DNA of 64,000 nucleotides. Origin: Talinum fruticosum (Eukaryota; Streptophyta; Magnoliopsida; Caryophyllales; Talinaceae). The notes under the pieces were generated by a model. That model saw only the letters and a list, made by a program, of their open reading frames with translations, searched no databases and had not been told where the DNA came from. Of this stretch, positions 22,244-33,244 are shown piece after piece. Numbering within the stretch: position 1 is the stretch's first letter; the number at the start of each line of letters is the position of its first letter. Made by a program: the position numbers and the translations under genes. The DNA lies in the NCBI GenBank assembly GCA_021018815.1, contig JAITYX010000003.1:3892501-3956500 (forward strand). Reading direction: 5' to 3'.

Positions 22244-23651
22244 TATATCGGTAGTATCTTTCTCCTTATTTTCCTCTTTATAAGAAGAAGGGGCAGCAGA
22301 GCTCTCTAGATGAACACCATTAATAATGTATGTCCTTAGAAGTACTTGGATGAACTAGTTTCTTGAAGAGAAGAGGGATAAGATGAATTTTAGAGAAAGT
22401 GTGAGGATAATTGCATGTTTCTCTCACTTGATCACCCACATGATTATCAATTTCTTGTCCCGACCTAAGGTATATAATTGAATTCACTTTGTTCACATTA
22501 TCATTTATAGACGGTCCTCAACAAAAGAAGGGACAATCCTCTTAGGGTTCACCCTCTAGTTGAATATGAAAAGTTCATTTCTCTCCAGAGTTAGGGGTAG
22601 CAAGTTGGGTTAATTGCTCAACTATAGTGCTAATCATTTTCTCGAGGTTATTATGTGGTGTTTCAAGATTTTTAACTCTCTTATATAACATTAGTGTAAC
22701 CGAGAGGAGATTGAGTCTAAATAATGGGAGGTAGTGGTCTAGGTGCATTGGGTACAACTAGCTAAGTCAGCCTCCGGTAAGAGTCGAAGGAAATGAAATA
22801 GATTGGGGAATGTTTATGAAAAATTAGGGTTATGTTTCCACCTTTTATTAAAGGTAGGAGAATAAGGGTCAAACTTAGGTATTTGAAATGCAGACATTCA
22901 CTTGCGCTTGTTTTAGCCAATGGCCATGATAATAAGGACAAACACTCAAAAGGTGATCTAAGTCTTGATAATGAGAACATGACATCGAAGAAGTTCGAGA
23001 ATATTGGGGTTAAACAATTAACCCCTTCAACATATTTTTAAGTACAACTTTGAATCTAAAGTGAGTCACATCAGCAACAACATGAATGCCACCCTTTGCA
23101 CCACTAATTTTAGAACTCATCTCTAGTGGTTTTCCATTGCATGGTCTTTTCTACTAAATCCTCTAAAAATTCTCACGCCACTGCGAGAACTCTTAGAAAG
23201 AAAACCACCCGGACACATATACTCTAACATGGTCTTAGTTTATTGGCAAGTCCTTCGTAAACAATTTGGCATAGACGCCACTCTTCTAAACCATGATGGG
23301 AAAATTGGGCCAATAAGTTCTTAAATCTTTCAAAGTATTTCTAAAATGGTGCCTTGTACATTTAAATAAATCGATTGATTTCATTCCTTAACTTCACAGC
23401 TTTACCATTAGGGAAATATTTTCTCAAAAACATTTCAAGCAAAGTCATCTCAAGTAGAAATAAAGTTAGCAATTAAACTATACATCCATGTTTTAGCAAC
23501 ATTTTATAAAACAAAAGGAATTAATCTCATTCTTAGTTCATCATCGAGACATTAGGAAAATGCATCATTAAAATTACTTCATCAAATTCCATCGAAACAT
23601 ATATGCATCTTCGTAACCATTAAATTATGGGAGCATTTGCGTGTAGTGTGG
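22244..23651 (-). pseudogene. Gypsy-1 gag, C-terminal part
   Basis: The Retrotrans_gag-type core is recognisable in broken frames from about 23580 to 23250: LRMRLIPFVL, AKTWMYSL, then KIFPNGKAVKLRNEINRF and a segment matching the usual HHGL...W motif. Downstream (23200-22560) is a low-complexity linker including LYKRVKNLETPHNNLEKMIS at 22575-22757. The N-terminal part is displaced to 25828-25980 by a solo LTR. Confidence 0.75.
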
Positions 23652-25827
23652 TGTTGAGCTTGTCGTACAGACAACAAATTAAACCACTACTTAAACTTAT
23701 AATAAACAATATAGCAAGGGCAAGTAGGGATCGAATCCACGAGGAAAGATATAATAACATGCAAGTTTTAATCTAATTAAATTTACTACTCTTAAAAACA
23801 AAACAGAAAATATAAATTAAAATCAATAACTAAAATTCATAAAAAATTATCTAATAACTAAATAAATAATTTATACATAATAATAAAACTACAATAACCC
23901 AGAAATATTTTTGTATATTTTTAGAACAATTAAAACAGAAAACTAAAGCAGAAAATAAACAAATTCTAAAACAGAAAATTAAATAAGTAAAATTCTGCAC
24001 TTAAATAATTACGAAATTAAATACTAAAATTACCCAGAATAATAATACTAATTTTCTAAACCTAACCAGACCCTAAAAATATAAAAACAAAATTTAAAAT
24101 CTAATTTACGAATTTATTTTATTAAAAACCTGCAGTAATTAAATTCAAGAATTAAATCTGAAAAAATATCAAATTAATTCCAAAAATTCTAAAATTTAAT
24201 CACAACAAACTAGGACTCTATCTAAACCCTAAAAGAAAATAAAACACGAAAAATAACAAAAGAAACTATTTTTAAACTAATTTCTAACAAACTGACTCAA
24301 AAATAATAAAAGCTAACAGAAAATTAAATCTGAAAATTAAAATATATAATGACTCAAAGTTAAATTAAAATAAAATTACTAAAACTAACCTAAAATACTG
24401 ATCTTTAGGGGGTTTAATGAAATTGATAATAAAAGACTATAACTTTATAAGTAAAAATCAATAAACTCAAGAAAATAACTAAAAGGCAAGCAAGTAATTA
24501 TCAAAGATATCAAATTTATAAAAACACTTAGTATAATCTATATCTACCATGCAAATTATTATTTATCATTAACACACAAATTGATCTACCCATGAGCTAA
24601 ACCGTAGAAAACAACCACTAGCGGATCTTCCCCGTTTTTCCTTAGTTATTAGTTTACTTAGGCCTAGCCCTAATATAAACCCTACTAATATTGATAACCC
24701 TAGCACTAGCACTAGAATTTAATCAAATCGAGCATTAAGTATTAGAAAAACATCATCTAGCACCTAATAACCAATCTACTAGCAAATTGATTTAAGAAGG
24801 ATTTATAATAATTTCCTAATTAAAAGAGATGGGTATGAGCCATCCATGATTAACTAGGGTGATACTTATGTCTAAAAGATCAAGCAATTACGTACTTAAA
24901 CCCTCTAAACTATCACATGAATTTACATAAAACTAAGTAGCGTGCACTCTAATTAATAAGACATAAATTCATAAACATTAAACACAAATTATCATAGAAT
25001 CATGGATAGAATCAATAAGACAATAAAAATCAAAACTTTGTTTCAAAATAAATAATTTAACATGGCTTCAATGAGATTATACTAAGTATAAGAAAAACTA
25101 CTCACACATCATGTAATTTAAAACATGTAAACTAAATAAAACTAGCATCTTTAGTATTAATCTATCAATAAAAACTCAATCTTTTCTAATAAAAATTACA
25201 AAACTAAATTATACTACCGATATTAGTTTCTTTGACCCGGGAAGATGAAGAAGATGATGATGGATGGTGGCTGGCTGGGCAGCGGACAGCAATGGCCAGC
25301 AAGATGCAGCAGCAGCAGTACGATGCAGCCAGGAACAAGCAGCAGCGGCAGCAAGCAGTGGTGGCTGGGCGGCTGCACTGGTGGACCGCAGCAGGTGCAG
25401 GCCGGCTGGGCAGCAGGTGCAGGCGGCTGGGTGCCGTGGACAGCAAAGGGCAGGTGGTGATTGTGTGTGGCTGGCTTCCTAGCTCTCTCTCCATGATGAT
25501 AATAAGTAGTATATATAGGGTGAAAGAGTTAGGGTTTATTTCTCTTTCTTCTCTTCTAAGTTTCCCTTTTCTATTCCACTTAGGATTTCCTAAAATATAA
25601 TATCCTAAAATAAATATTTTATTACATATTATATTTATGGACCGACTTCATATATTTTCTTGGATGCTTGTCGGTAGCTAAAAATCCACTTTTAACGACT
25701 TTTCTTCTCTTCCCCACTTTATTCGATAATTACCTATAAATAGACAAAATAGAATAAATTAGATAAAATAAACTATGTAATATAAACTCAATAACTACTA
25801 AAAATACGTATAAAATACGACTTAACA
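23652..25827 (-). mobile_element. Solo Gypsy-type LTR inside Gypsy-1 gag
   Basis: The sequence runs from TGTTGAGC to CTTAACA (2176 bp) and is flanked by perfect 5-bp duplications TGTGG (23647-23651 and 25828-25832). Orientation is inferred as minus from the TATATA run (25509-25517) preceding a GC-rich, CAG/CTG-rich stretch (25250-25470) and from the GGGATCGAATCCACGAGG motif near the other end, which is common close to the 3' end of Athila/Tat-type LTRs. Most of the rest is AT-rich with no ORF. There are no internal domains, so it is a solo LTR. The small ORFs in the GC-rich part are low-complexity and unlikely to be genes. Confidence 0.88.
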
Positions 25828-25980
25828 TGTGGTCTAAACAAAAGAGTCACATTAGATCTCAAATCAGGCAAGTTAAAAACATGAATGATTGAAGCTCCTA
25901 GGAGGATAAAAGATATAACTCAAGTTTCTCTCTTGTGGTTCAAATTCATTCATTTTCTCTTGATTAGGTTTGGGTTCCAT
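25828..25980 (-). pseudogene. Gypsy-1 gag, N-terminal part
   Basis: The minus strand opens at an ATG complementary to 25978-25980 with MEPKPNQEKMNEFEPQE and continues RNLSYIFYPPRSFNHS, similar to the start of Athila-like gag. It is cut by the solo LTR at 25827. Confidence 0.6.
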
Positions 25981-26850
25981 TTTAATTGAAAGTTCAATCC
26001 TAATAAGTTTTCGTCTTTTAGATTCCCTAACTCCACATCTCATGCAATAAACAACCCCATAAATGTATTTTTTCGGTTTGTTTTTCTGATTTTTTTCTTT
26101 TTTTAGATTTTAAACAAAATAAAATCAGAAAGTAGAAAAATAAAAACAAAAATAAAGGACAGTACTCAAAACAAAAACAAACTAAAAATGTCAACAATAA
26201 CTAAAGTTAGAAAAATATAACCCAAAAATTCAGGAAAATCCCAAGGATTAAGCACTAAATATTTTTCTCAATTTTTCTGACCTAATTACTGCAGAAAATC
26301 AAAACAAAAAATTGCTGAAAAAAATAAAAACTAAACCAAGTCAACTTCTGAAAATTGTAGAAAATTCTGAAAATTCACAAAATTTATGCAAAAATTACCC
26401 TAGACTCTAAACAATCCTAAAAACATGCAGAAATTATCAAAACACAAAACTAAAACAACATCAACTTAAAAAAATCAAAATAGAAAATTAGAAAATAAAA
26501 CCTACACAGAAAAATGCTGCACAATATTTTTTTACTCTGTTTTCTACACTAAATAGTACTGCATTAACAGAAAATTCAGCAACCGTAATTTTTTTCCTTA
26601 TCTTTCTGGATAGCGAGAAAATAACTAAAACCAAAATCAAAACAAAAAACTAATACTAAAATAGACTCACAAATTTGTGGACAACAATTAACCAAGGAAA
26701 AGTAAACCATAATTAACCTAAATCAACACAAAAACAACCTAGAAAAAATTAAAAGCAAAAATTAGAAATTAAAAACAAAAAAACAGAAACTTGAGAATCA
26801 AAACAGAAAATTCACAACTCGATTTGCAACCTAATTTCAATTATCATCAT
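25981..26850 (-). other. Gypsy-1 untranslated leader
   Basis: Very A-rich on the plus strand, with no ORF. It separates the primer site from gag, as in Athila-like elements, which have long leaders. Confidence 0.6.
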
Positions 26851-26867
26851 CTCCGGTAACGACACCA
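26851..26867 (-). other. Primer-binding site of Gypsy-1 (Asp tRNA type)
   Basis: On the minus strand the sequence is TGGTGTCGTTACCGGAG. It differs at four positions from the TGGCGCCGTTGCCGGGG site typical of Athila/Tat elements. Three are C-to-T or G-to-A changes, as expected from decay of methylated cytosines. Confidence 0.8.
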
Positions 26868-26870
26868 TTT

Positions 26871-28175
26871 TGCTGAAATGAAATTTAGAGCACGGGGTTT
26901 TTAGATTGCTAAAGACTCAAAAATTGACAAACCTAAACTAAACTAACATGAAAGATACTAAGTTATCCTAAATCACCAATAGAGATTTGAAACTAAACTA
27001 ACAGACATTCGAGCATTCAACAACAGAGATTCGAGCATTCAATAATAGAGATTCGAGACTAAACTAACAGACATGAATGAACGACAAGAGAAACTAAACT
27101 AACAAACATTCAATAATTTATACTAACAAATATTCAATTAGAAACTAAAACTGAAAATCAGGAAATCAAAGTGCAAGAATTAGCAAGTTACACCAACAAA
27201 ATCGAATGTCCTCAATGAACAATGCAATTTCACAATCCAAAATTCGAACCTAAAGTTCGGATGAATTCAAACCCAAAATCCAATCAACACTCGAACTTGC
27301 TTGCAAAGAAATTAAACTACTCTAAATTAAAATCTAAAACTGAAAACTAAAACCTAATATTGAAATTTGAGAGCTAAACTGAAAATTTGACCTTGTGGCT
27401 TGCTCTTCGTGCTCGCCTAGCTCCCTCCACGCTTCGCTGCTCTTGCCATCCTCCTTTAATGCTTCACCCTCGATTTGTGGCGTGAGGTTGTGGATAAAAC
27501 TCGATAAAATTGGGTACAAGGATAAGGATGGAGGTAGAGATCGAGGGTGGCTTGGGATGCGAGGAATCGACTCAAATCCGAGCTGTTGCTGCCAAATAAA
27601 GAGGGAGTTTAAGTGTAGGTGGGTTTCTTCGTGGGAGGCAGTAGATGAGTGTGAGAGATGAGGGCTAGGGTTCTGTTCGTGGGTATCTATTGACGAGGAA
27701 AGAGAGGAGAGTTTGAGGGTGAGAAGAAGCTTCGTGGGTCTGACCGAAGAAGAGGAGACGGAGAGTTTGAGTGGGATTCGGCTGGTGGCAAGAAGGGGAG
27801 ATAGAGAAAGCTGAGGATAGGCTAGGATTTTGGGGACAACAGATGAGGGAAGAGGGAAAAGGAAAGAGGAGGGAGGGAGAGAGAGAGAGAGAGAGGGGAG
27901 AGAGAGAGAGAGAGAGAGAGCTTCAGTGAGCTAGGATTTCTGCTGACGCTGGGGAAGGACCGAAGAGAAAGGGAGTTTAAGTGAGGTTGGGGGAAGGGGA
28001 TACCTGAGGCGCAATGCTCACGTGAGGCAGGCACTTCCGACAAAAAATAAATTAAAAATTTTAATTTAATAATTATTACTAACAAAATAAGACGTAAATG
28101 GTGTTAAAAATATAATGTTTTTGGACACAAGAAAATCATACCAAAAAAGGGTAAAAAGTAGGTTTGGAAGTTACA
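26871..28175 (-). mobile_element. 5' LTR of Gypsy-1 (outer boundary uncertain)
   Basis: The inner end is fixed by the primer site: minus-strand CAGCA ends at 26871. The outer end is placed at the minus-strand TGTAAC at 28175; an alternative is TGTCGG near 28042. It contains a GC-richer, GA-rich stretch (27660-27960) with a (GA)n run at about 27876-27920. The plus-strand ORF at 27395-27661 looks like chance. Confidence 0.6.
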
Positions 28176-29349
28176 GTTTTAAAAGTTGTTTTAAAATGAG
28201 TATCAATATCTCAACTGTATACCTAAGCAACAACATGAATAACTTTCCGGTTATGCACGTATATGTACTTGATATTTAAAGATTTTTCATATCTAATAAT
28301 TCAATAAAATAAATCAAGATCATGTCGATGTAGTCAAGTTAAATCAATTCTATGACAGAATATCCAATAACCAAATTATTGTAGCATTTATCGGTTATCC
28401 CCTTATTTATAAATTAATGAGGAAACATATGCTCACTAATACAGAATATATCGTAGATTTTTCAATTATGCACAATTACATCACATTCTAGTTCCTACCC
28501 ACCCTCTAAAACTAAACATAGTTTATGGTCAAGCTAGTTAAACAAATTGTCTATAGTTGTCAATGGCAAGCACAATGTACAATAGTGCTGAAGTACCCAA
28601 AACTGTAATGGCGTCTGACATACTAGGAAAACAACAACAAAGACGGTATTAAACGAAACCAAAAACAAAATAAAGATGAGGAGTTGAACCATTGTCAAAA
28701 ATAAGTAAGATAGTGACACAGGAGTAACAAAACAATACGTGATAATAATTTAAGCAATAAGAACATTAAGCAAACTCATAGTAACCATAATAGGTAGTAG
28801 AAGGTTCTTACGTCATTCCTTTTCTTTTATAGAAATTAAGTTCAAACTTAAGATCTTTTGATGAAACTTAAACATATCTAACTTGTAAATACATGCAAAT
28901 AAAATAACATACTTCTAAATGTGACTCTAAAATATTAATTAGAAATAAGTCATTTGCAAGATCAATTAAAACACAAGTAGTAATATATTTATCATATCCT
29001 CCATTTCATATCAAAACATGAATACGTACGTGCATATTAGTCAAGTAATAGATTTAGGCCATCAATTAATAACAACAAAGAATATACTTGCATATCACTT
29101 GATCACATTTCCACGCAAAGAAAGCACGTAGAAAACTATATGCGAATGCAATCCTCTGATCACATGACCTTGCTCTGATAATCTTAGAAAAACTGCATCT
29201 ATTTCTTGGAACATAATTTGCTTGCCACAAAGAGAAGGTGGTATGGGAACTAAACAATGTTTATGAAGGAATATTGCACTCTTCACGTAGCATATATAGC
29301 ATATTGCAAATAAAAGTAACAACTCTTGGATTAGATGGGTAAATCATTA
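28176..29349. other. AT-rich DNA without recognisable features
   Basis: I see no ORF above about 75 codons, no repeat termini and no match to the element families in the window. An A-run of about 13 lies at 29355-29367. Confidence 0.5.
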
Positions 29350-29399
29350 GTATAAAAAAAAAAAAATAGTACATGGCGATGCACAAGCCAAAGTTTTCT

Positions 29400-29830
29400 T
29401 ACAAGTTAGAGACATTATGAATTAGGGTTGTGATATGAATACTAGGCTTTGGGTCAGTGTGGTTGATGGCAAATATAACACTAGTTCAGGCTATGAATGG
29501 CTTAAGGGTAAAGGTTCGAAAAGCCAATTGGTATAAGTTGATATGGGATAAGAATAGAATTTACAATTGTCTCTTTATATCATGTCCGATTAACCAAAGG
29601 CTACTCCCAAAGGTCTATTGCTAATATTTGGCATAAAATGTGAGCAACCATGTCTTCTTGGTTCTATTAAAGATGGGTCAAACAGCCATTTGTTCTTTGG
29701 TTATTGATTATATGTATATTAGGATAGCACAGGTGGAGACTCTATTACAGATCTTAAAGACACATATTTAAGACACGTGATGGGAAATTAGAAGAGATTT
29801 TTAATGCTGTGCAAGTTCCCAAAGACAAGC
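29400..29830 (+). pseudogene. Possible LINE/RT zinc-binding-domain remnant
   Basis: Broken frames give KYNTSSGYEWLKGKGSKSQL, YKLIWDKNRIYNCLFI and, later, NSHLFFGY. This order resembles the zf-RVT region that follows the reverse transcriptase in plant LINEs (S-Y-W-L, then W-K-I-P-K-F, then H-L-F-F-C). The zinc-binding residues are mostly gone. The likeness is by eye only, and a chance match or a captured gene fragment is possible. Confidence 0.35.
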
Positions 29831-30420
29831 ATATATAAAATAACTACCATAGAAGTTAATTTTCATAGAAATCATGAACGTGAGTAAATTTAGTTCAACG
29901 TACTACTAATAAGGTCATGTAACTCAACATATAAATCCATAAATAAAATCATGAGTACATAAGCACTTTAATTATGCCATTATACTATCCCTTTTTTTCT
30001 CTTTTTTAAAAGCTTAAAACCAATTATACATTCCATATGCTTACAACAAATACATATATACGGAAAACTAATAGAAAATTCAATACTTACGTAATTTATG
30101 GAGGTAAAAGCTCTAATTTAAAGAATAACTCATTATATTTACTAGGAAAGCAATTAATAAAGTGACGAAAATACATATTCATCCACACTCACTCACACAC
30201 TTAGCACATAGAGGTCATTCACATAACACCTTAATAGTCAATTTGCAATCAGCTAATTTAACGAAGCTGACTATAGACAAAACTATGAGTCAAATGTTAC
30301 AGCTAATGTCACACATATACTTGTCACAAACGAATCACATTATCATATAAGGAAGGTGCTAGACAACTATATGCAATGCAAATATAAGGTCGTAGAATCT
30401 AAACTCTAATATCATAAAAT
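29831..30420. other. AT-rich DNA, nothing identified
   Basis: No ORF, repeat terminus or family match is visible. Confidence 0.5.
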
Positions 30421-32075
30421 GTAACACTCGCTCCTGCCAGTGAAATATCACTTCTCCAGGATTCTCCAAAAGGAACCCTTAAGGTTAATTAGGGTATTGA
30501 GTTTAACTTACTAGCTTCCACTTAAAGGTGTTAGAGGTGTTTTTCTATATTTTTAAACATTTCAGAAAAAAATTCAACAGAATTTCATCTATAATTCGGT
30601 TATCTCCCTAGGCTTAAAGCCTACACCTACATAAGAAATGGTAATAGAAATACCAAAACTCAAAGAGTCACTCGTTTGGAGATCAACAACTAACTCGAAG
30701 CCCACACGCCAAAGTTCAACCAATATGCATTTAAAACTCTTAAACAATCTAATTGGCGTATGACACAACTTACACAAATTATATTAACTTAGTTACAACT
30801 CTCTAACAAATAGAACATATAAAATACACGTTTCAAGCAAGCTTGTGCCACTCAAAACTAGAATCAATGCAAATGTATCCAGAGTATGTTAAAGGCATGA
30901 GATGAACCACCTTAATGAGTACCTACACCGGAGAATAAATATGTGGGGAGTTAGCATCAATCCTCTTAGTGAACAACCCGATACTCTTAAAACAGAAATC
31001 ATTTTCACATAATAATATACATACGAGCATATTATTTAATATTATCGTAATACATCACTTTGATTTTTATAACATCCATTTAATATATAGAAAACCGACA
31101 CGTTTACCCATACTAGTTTCTACTGAGTACTCACACCAAAAGAAAGGGGTAAAACTCAATATTCAAACTCACACGAGGTTTACATAGTTTTAAACTAAAA
31201 CCATTTCTCAACATTTTATCAACAAGTTTCGGTACTCATTAACGAATCATTTGAAAAGCCGAGCATCTTTCTAGGGATTCGGACTTGAACTAGCAATAGA
31301 TAGTTTCGGGATGATACGTAACACTATGACTCAAGCTCCCGAGACCTAGTTCTAGTGAAACTATTGGAAGGCTCCGCTTTCCCTGTCATGAAAGAATCAA
31401 GAACTTAAATACGCAAGGTTGGTAGACATTCTTGTACATAAGGGCTCGAGTTTCCTCGATCGGAAAGAATCAACAACCTGAATAGCAACACAAGGTTGGA
31501 AGACATCCCGATATGCAAGGACCCTATGGTCCGATACGCAAGACCGAGTCCTTCCCCTTGCCAAACAATCCTTCACCCAAAATCAATTCAAACCAATGTG
31601 AACACACTCACTCATCAAGCTTTGTTTCAAAGAACAATCTTAAATCAATTACTAAAACTTAACACAATAAAAGGCATAACACAATTTGTCACGCTTCCAC
31701 ACTCAATTTTACTTCTTTATAACACATTTTCAAATTTAATTGTAAATATCAGAAATCCCATTAAAGGATCATTTTGCATAAACAATTGAACTCATTTCCA
31801 AATTAACCACAAAAATTATTGCTTTTAAATCGAGTTTGAGTATACATCATTCTAAACCACTATCAAGTTCAATTATTCACACTAGCACATTCTTTTACAT
31901 ATTCATAGCAAAGTAAGCTGGATTAGCGGCAAATATCACATCAATAACTAGCATAACTCGAAACTTAACTTCCCTTTCCCTTATATTTCGTATTCCAGTC
32001 CTTTTAGTAACAATTCACCTTTTAAATCAAGTATATATATATGCACACTAATTTCTTACTTACACAAAATTCTCT
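30421..32075. mobile_element. Possible chromovirus-type LTR or related repeat
   Basis: It begins TGTAACACTCGCTCC, resembling the TGTAACAC start of many plant chromovirus LTRs. It contains two imperfect copies of an AAAGAATCAA...GGTTGGxAGACAT segment (31389-31430 and 31463-31510). There is no coding sequence, primer site or target duplication that I can confirm. The right side is cut by a Copia LTR fragment. Confidence 0.35.
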
Positions 32076-32550
32076 CGAAGGTTTGCTCTCCGAAAGTCCG
32101 AGTCACTTTAGAGGGGGTGAATAGGGTGTGAAGGAAATTTTACGGAATTATAAAATTTGATGCACAAGTCAAAACATAGAAAGGATGTTATGAGTCTAGA
32201 ATGAACTCGGAAAAGTTAGAAAAAGATATTTTACGCGGAAACCCTCCCGGGGCGTAAAACCACGAACAGTGTCAATCCGGACACCAAATGAAATCCACTA
32301 TTTTGAATCCAAAAATACAAAGGATTGACTGTCGATTTGTTCCTTTAGACAATTCAATACAAATTTTTCCAAGGCATAAAAGATCCCTTATCCGTCCTAG
32401 TACTTCTTAACTAAGTTAATCTTTACGGTTAGGTACAACTAAGTTGAGTTATACCTTACAGCTCGATCAAAGGAAAATACGGAAGAATTAAGTAAGTAAG
32501 AATTGAGAGTTGAGTTCCAGCAAATCTTCTAATTCTTGTTGCACAATTGA
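32076..32550 (-). mobile_element. Copia LTR fragment (Copia-D, U5-R end)
   Basis: The sequence starts with a mutated LTR end (CGAAGGTTTGCTCT) and matches the first 475 bases of minus-strand LTRs such as 47268-47740, including a degraded stem-loop pair at about 32395-32468. The U3 part is missing. Confidence 0.8.
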
Positions 32551-32839
32551 GATGAAGCAGCTACGTCGATATCATTGAGATGACCGAGGCACCCTATGCC
32601 TACATCGATATCGTTGAGATGAAGCAGACGGTTGCACCTGTTGGGAGCGAGTGGAAGAGGAGGCAGTGTTGAAGTGCCAATCTAATAAGTCCGAGTTGGT
32701 TGGACTATTTGTCAAACAAGGGGTTGCTCTTCCTCTTTTGAGCTCTCACCTTGATCGGACCGATTGGGCTGTGAAGATGGTTGTGCTTAAGATTGACCGA
32801 CATCCCCAACTTCCTCGGAAGATGATTCCGTATGCTTAG
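32551..32839 (+). other. Unassigned segment with a small ORF
   Basis: This segment sits between an LTR fragment and an envelope-like fragment and matches neither by eye. A 62-codon frame at 32651-32839 (start MEEEAVLKCQ, end PRKMIPYA) is preceded by two imperfect ATCGATATC-type repeats. It may be a diverged part of the envelope-like region or captured DNA. Confidence 0.25.
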
Positions 32840-33244
32840 AAGAAATGATTTCAGCTTCTTTTTCTCCTTAGCCTTCTCCTAGGCCTTCTCCTTCGTGCTC
32901 TTCTTCTCCTTCTTGCTCTTCTTCTTTTGAGTCCGAGATAGAAGATGAGGATCATTATGAGGACGAGTCCGAGTCCGAGTCCTCGGCAACCTTTGACCGA
33001 TGCTCTTAGAGGCAGCTGATATGCTCCTACTGCCTTTTAATGACCTCTTTAAGCTCATTGGTCATAGTCTAACTCTAATCAATCCGCTTCGAGCCGTACT
33101 CTAAAGTTGGGTCGGAATAGGCATGAAATCCTAGAAGGCACCAAGAGTTGATTGTAACTCTTTGGCGAGAGCTGTAAATTGAGAAGCCACCTTCGAAGAA
33201 GTTCGAGTAGAAGGGACTATATGATGTGAAGGACCAGTAGTCAA
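32840..33244 (-). pseudogene. Envelope-like ORF fragment (Copia-D)
   Basis: The minus strand reads the coiled-coil and Ser/Asp/Lys-rich part of the envelope-like ORF: a SDSDSSS-like acidic run near 32960, followed by a Lys/Glu-rich run near 32850-32930. It is bounded on the right by the terminus of the Copia-B LTR and has no start or stop. Confidence 0.7.

Noticed and set aside
25232..25600. Overlapping ORFs on both strands in a GC-rich stretch (up to 122 codons)
   Set aside because: They arise from CAG/CTG and GC bias inside a solo LTR and have no domain or codon support.
27395..27661. 88-codon plus-strand ORF
   Set aside because: It lies in the Gypsy-1 LTR, has no recognisable motif and no promoter of its own.
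27822..28085. Minus-strand Ser/Leu-rich ORF
   Set aside because: Produced by the (GA)n microsatellite at about 27876-27920.
31463..31789. 97-codon plus-strand ORF as a possible gene
   Set aside because: Low-complexity text with no domain, inside a candidate LTR.
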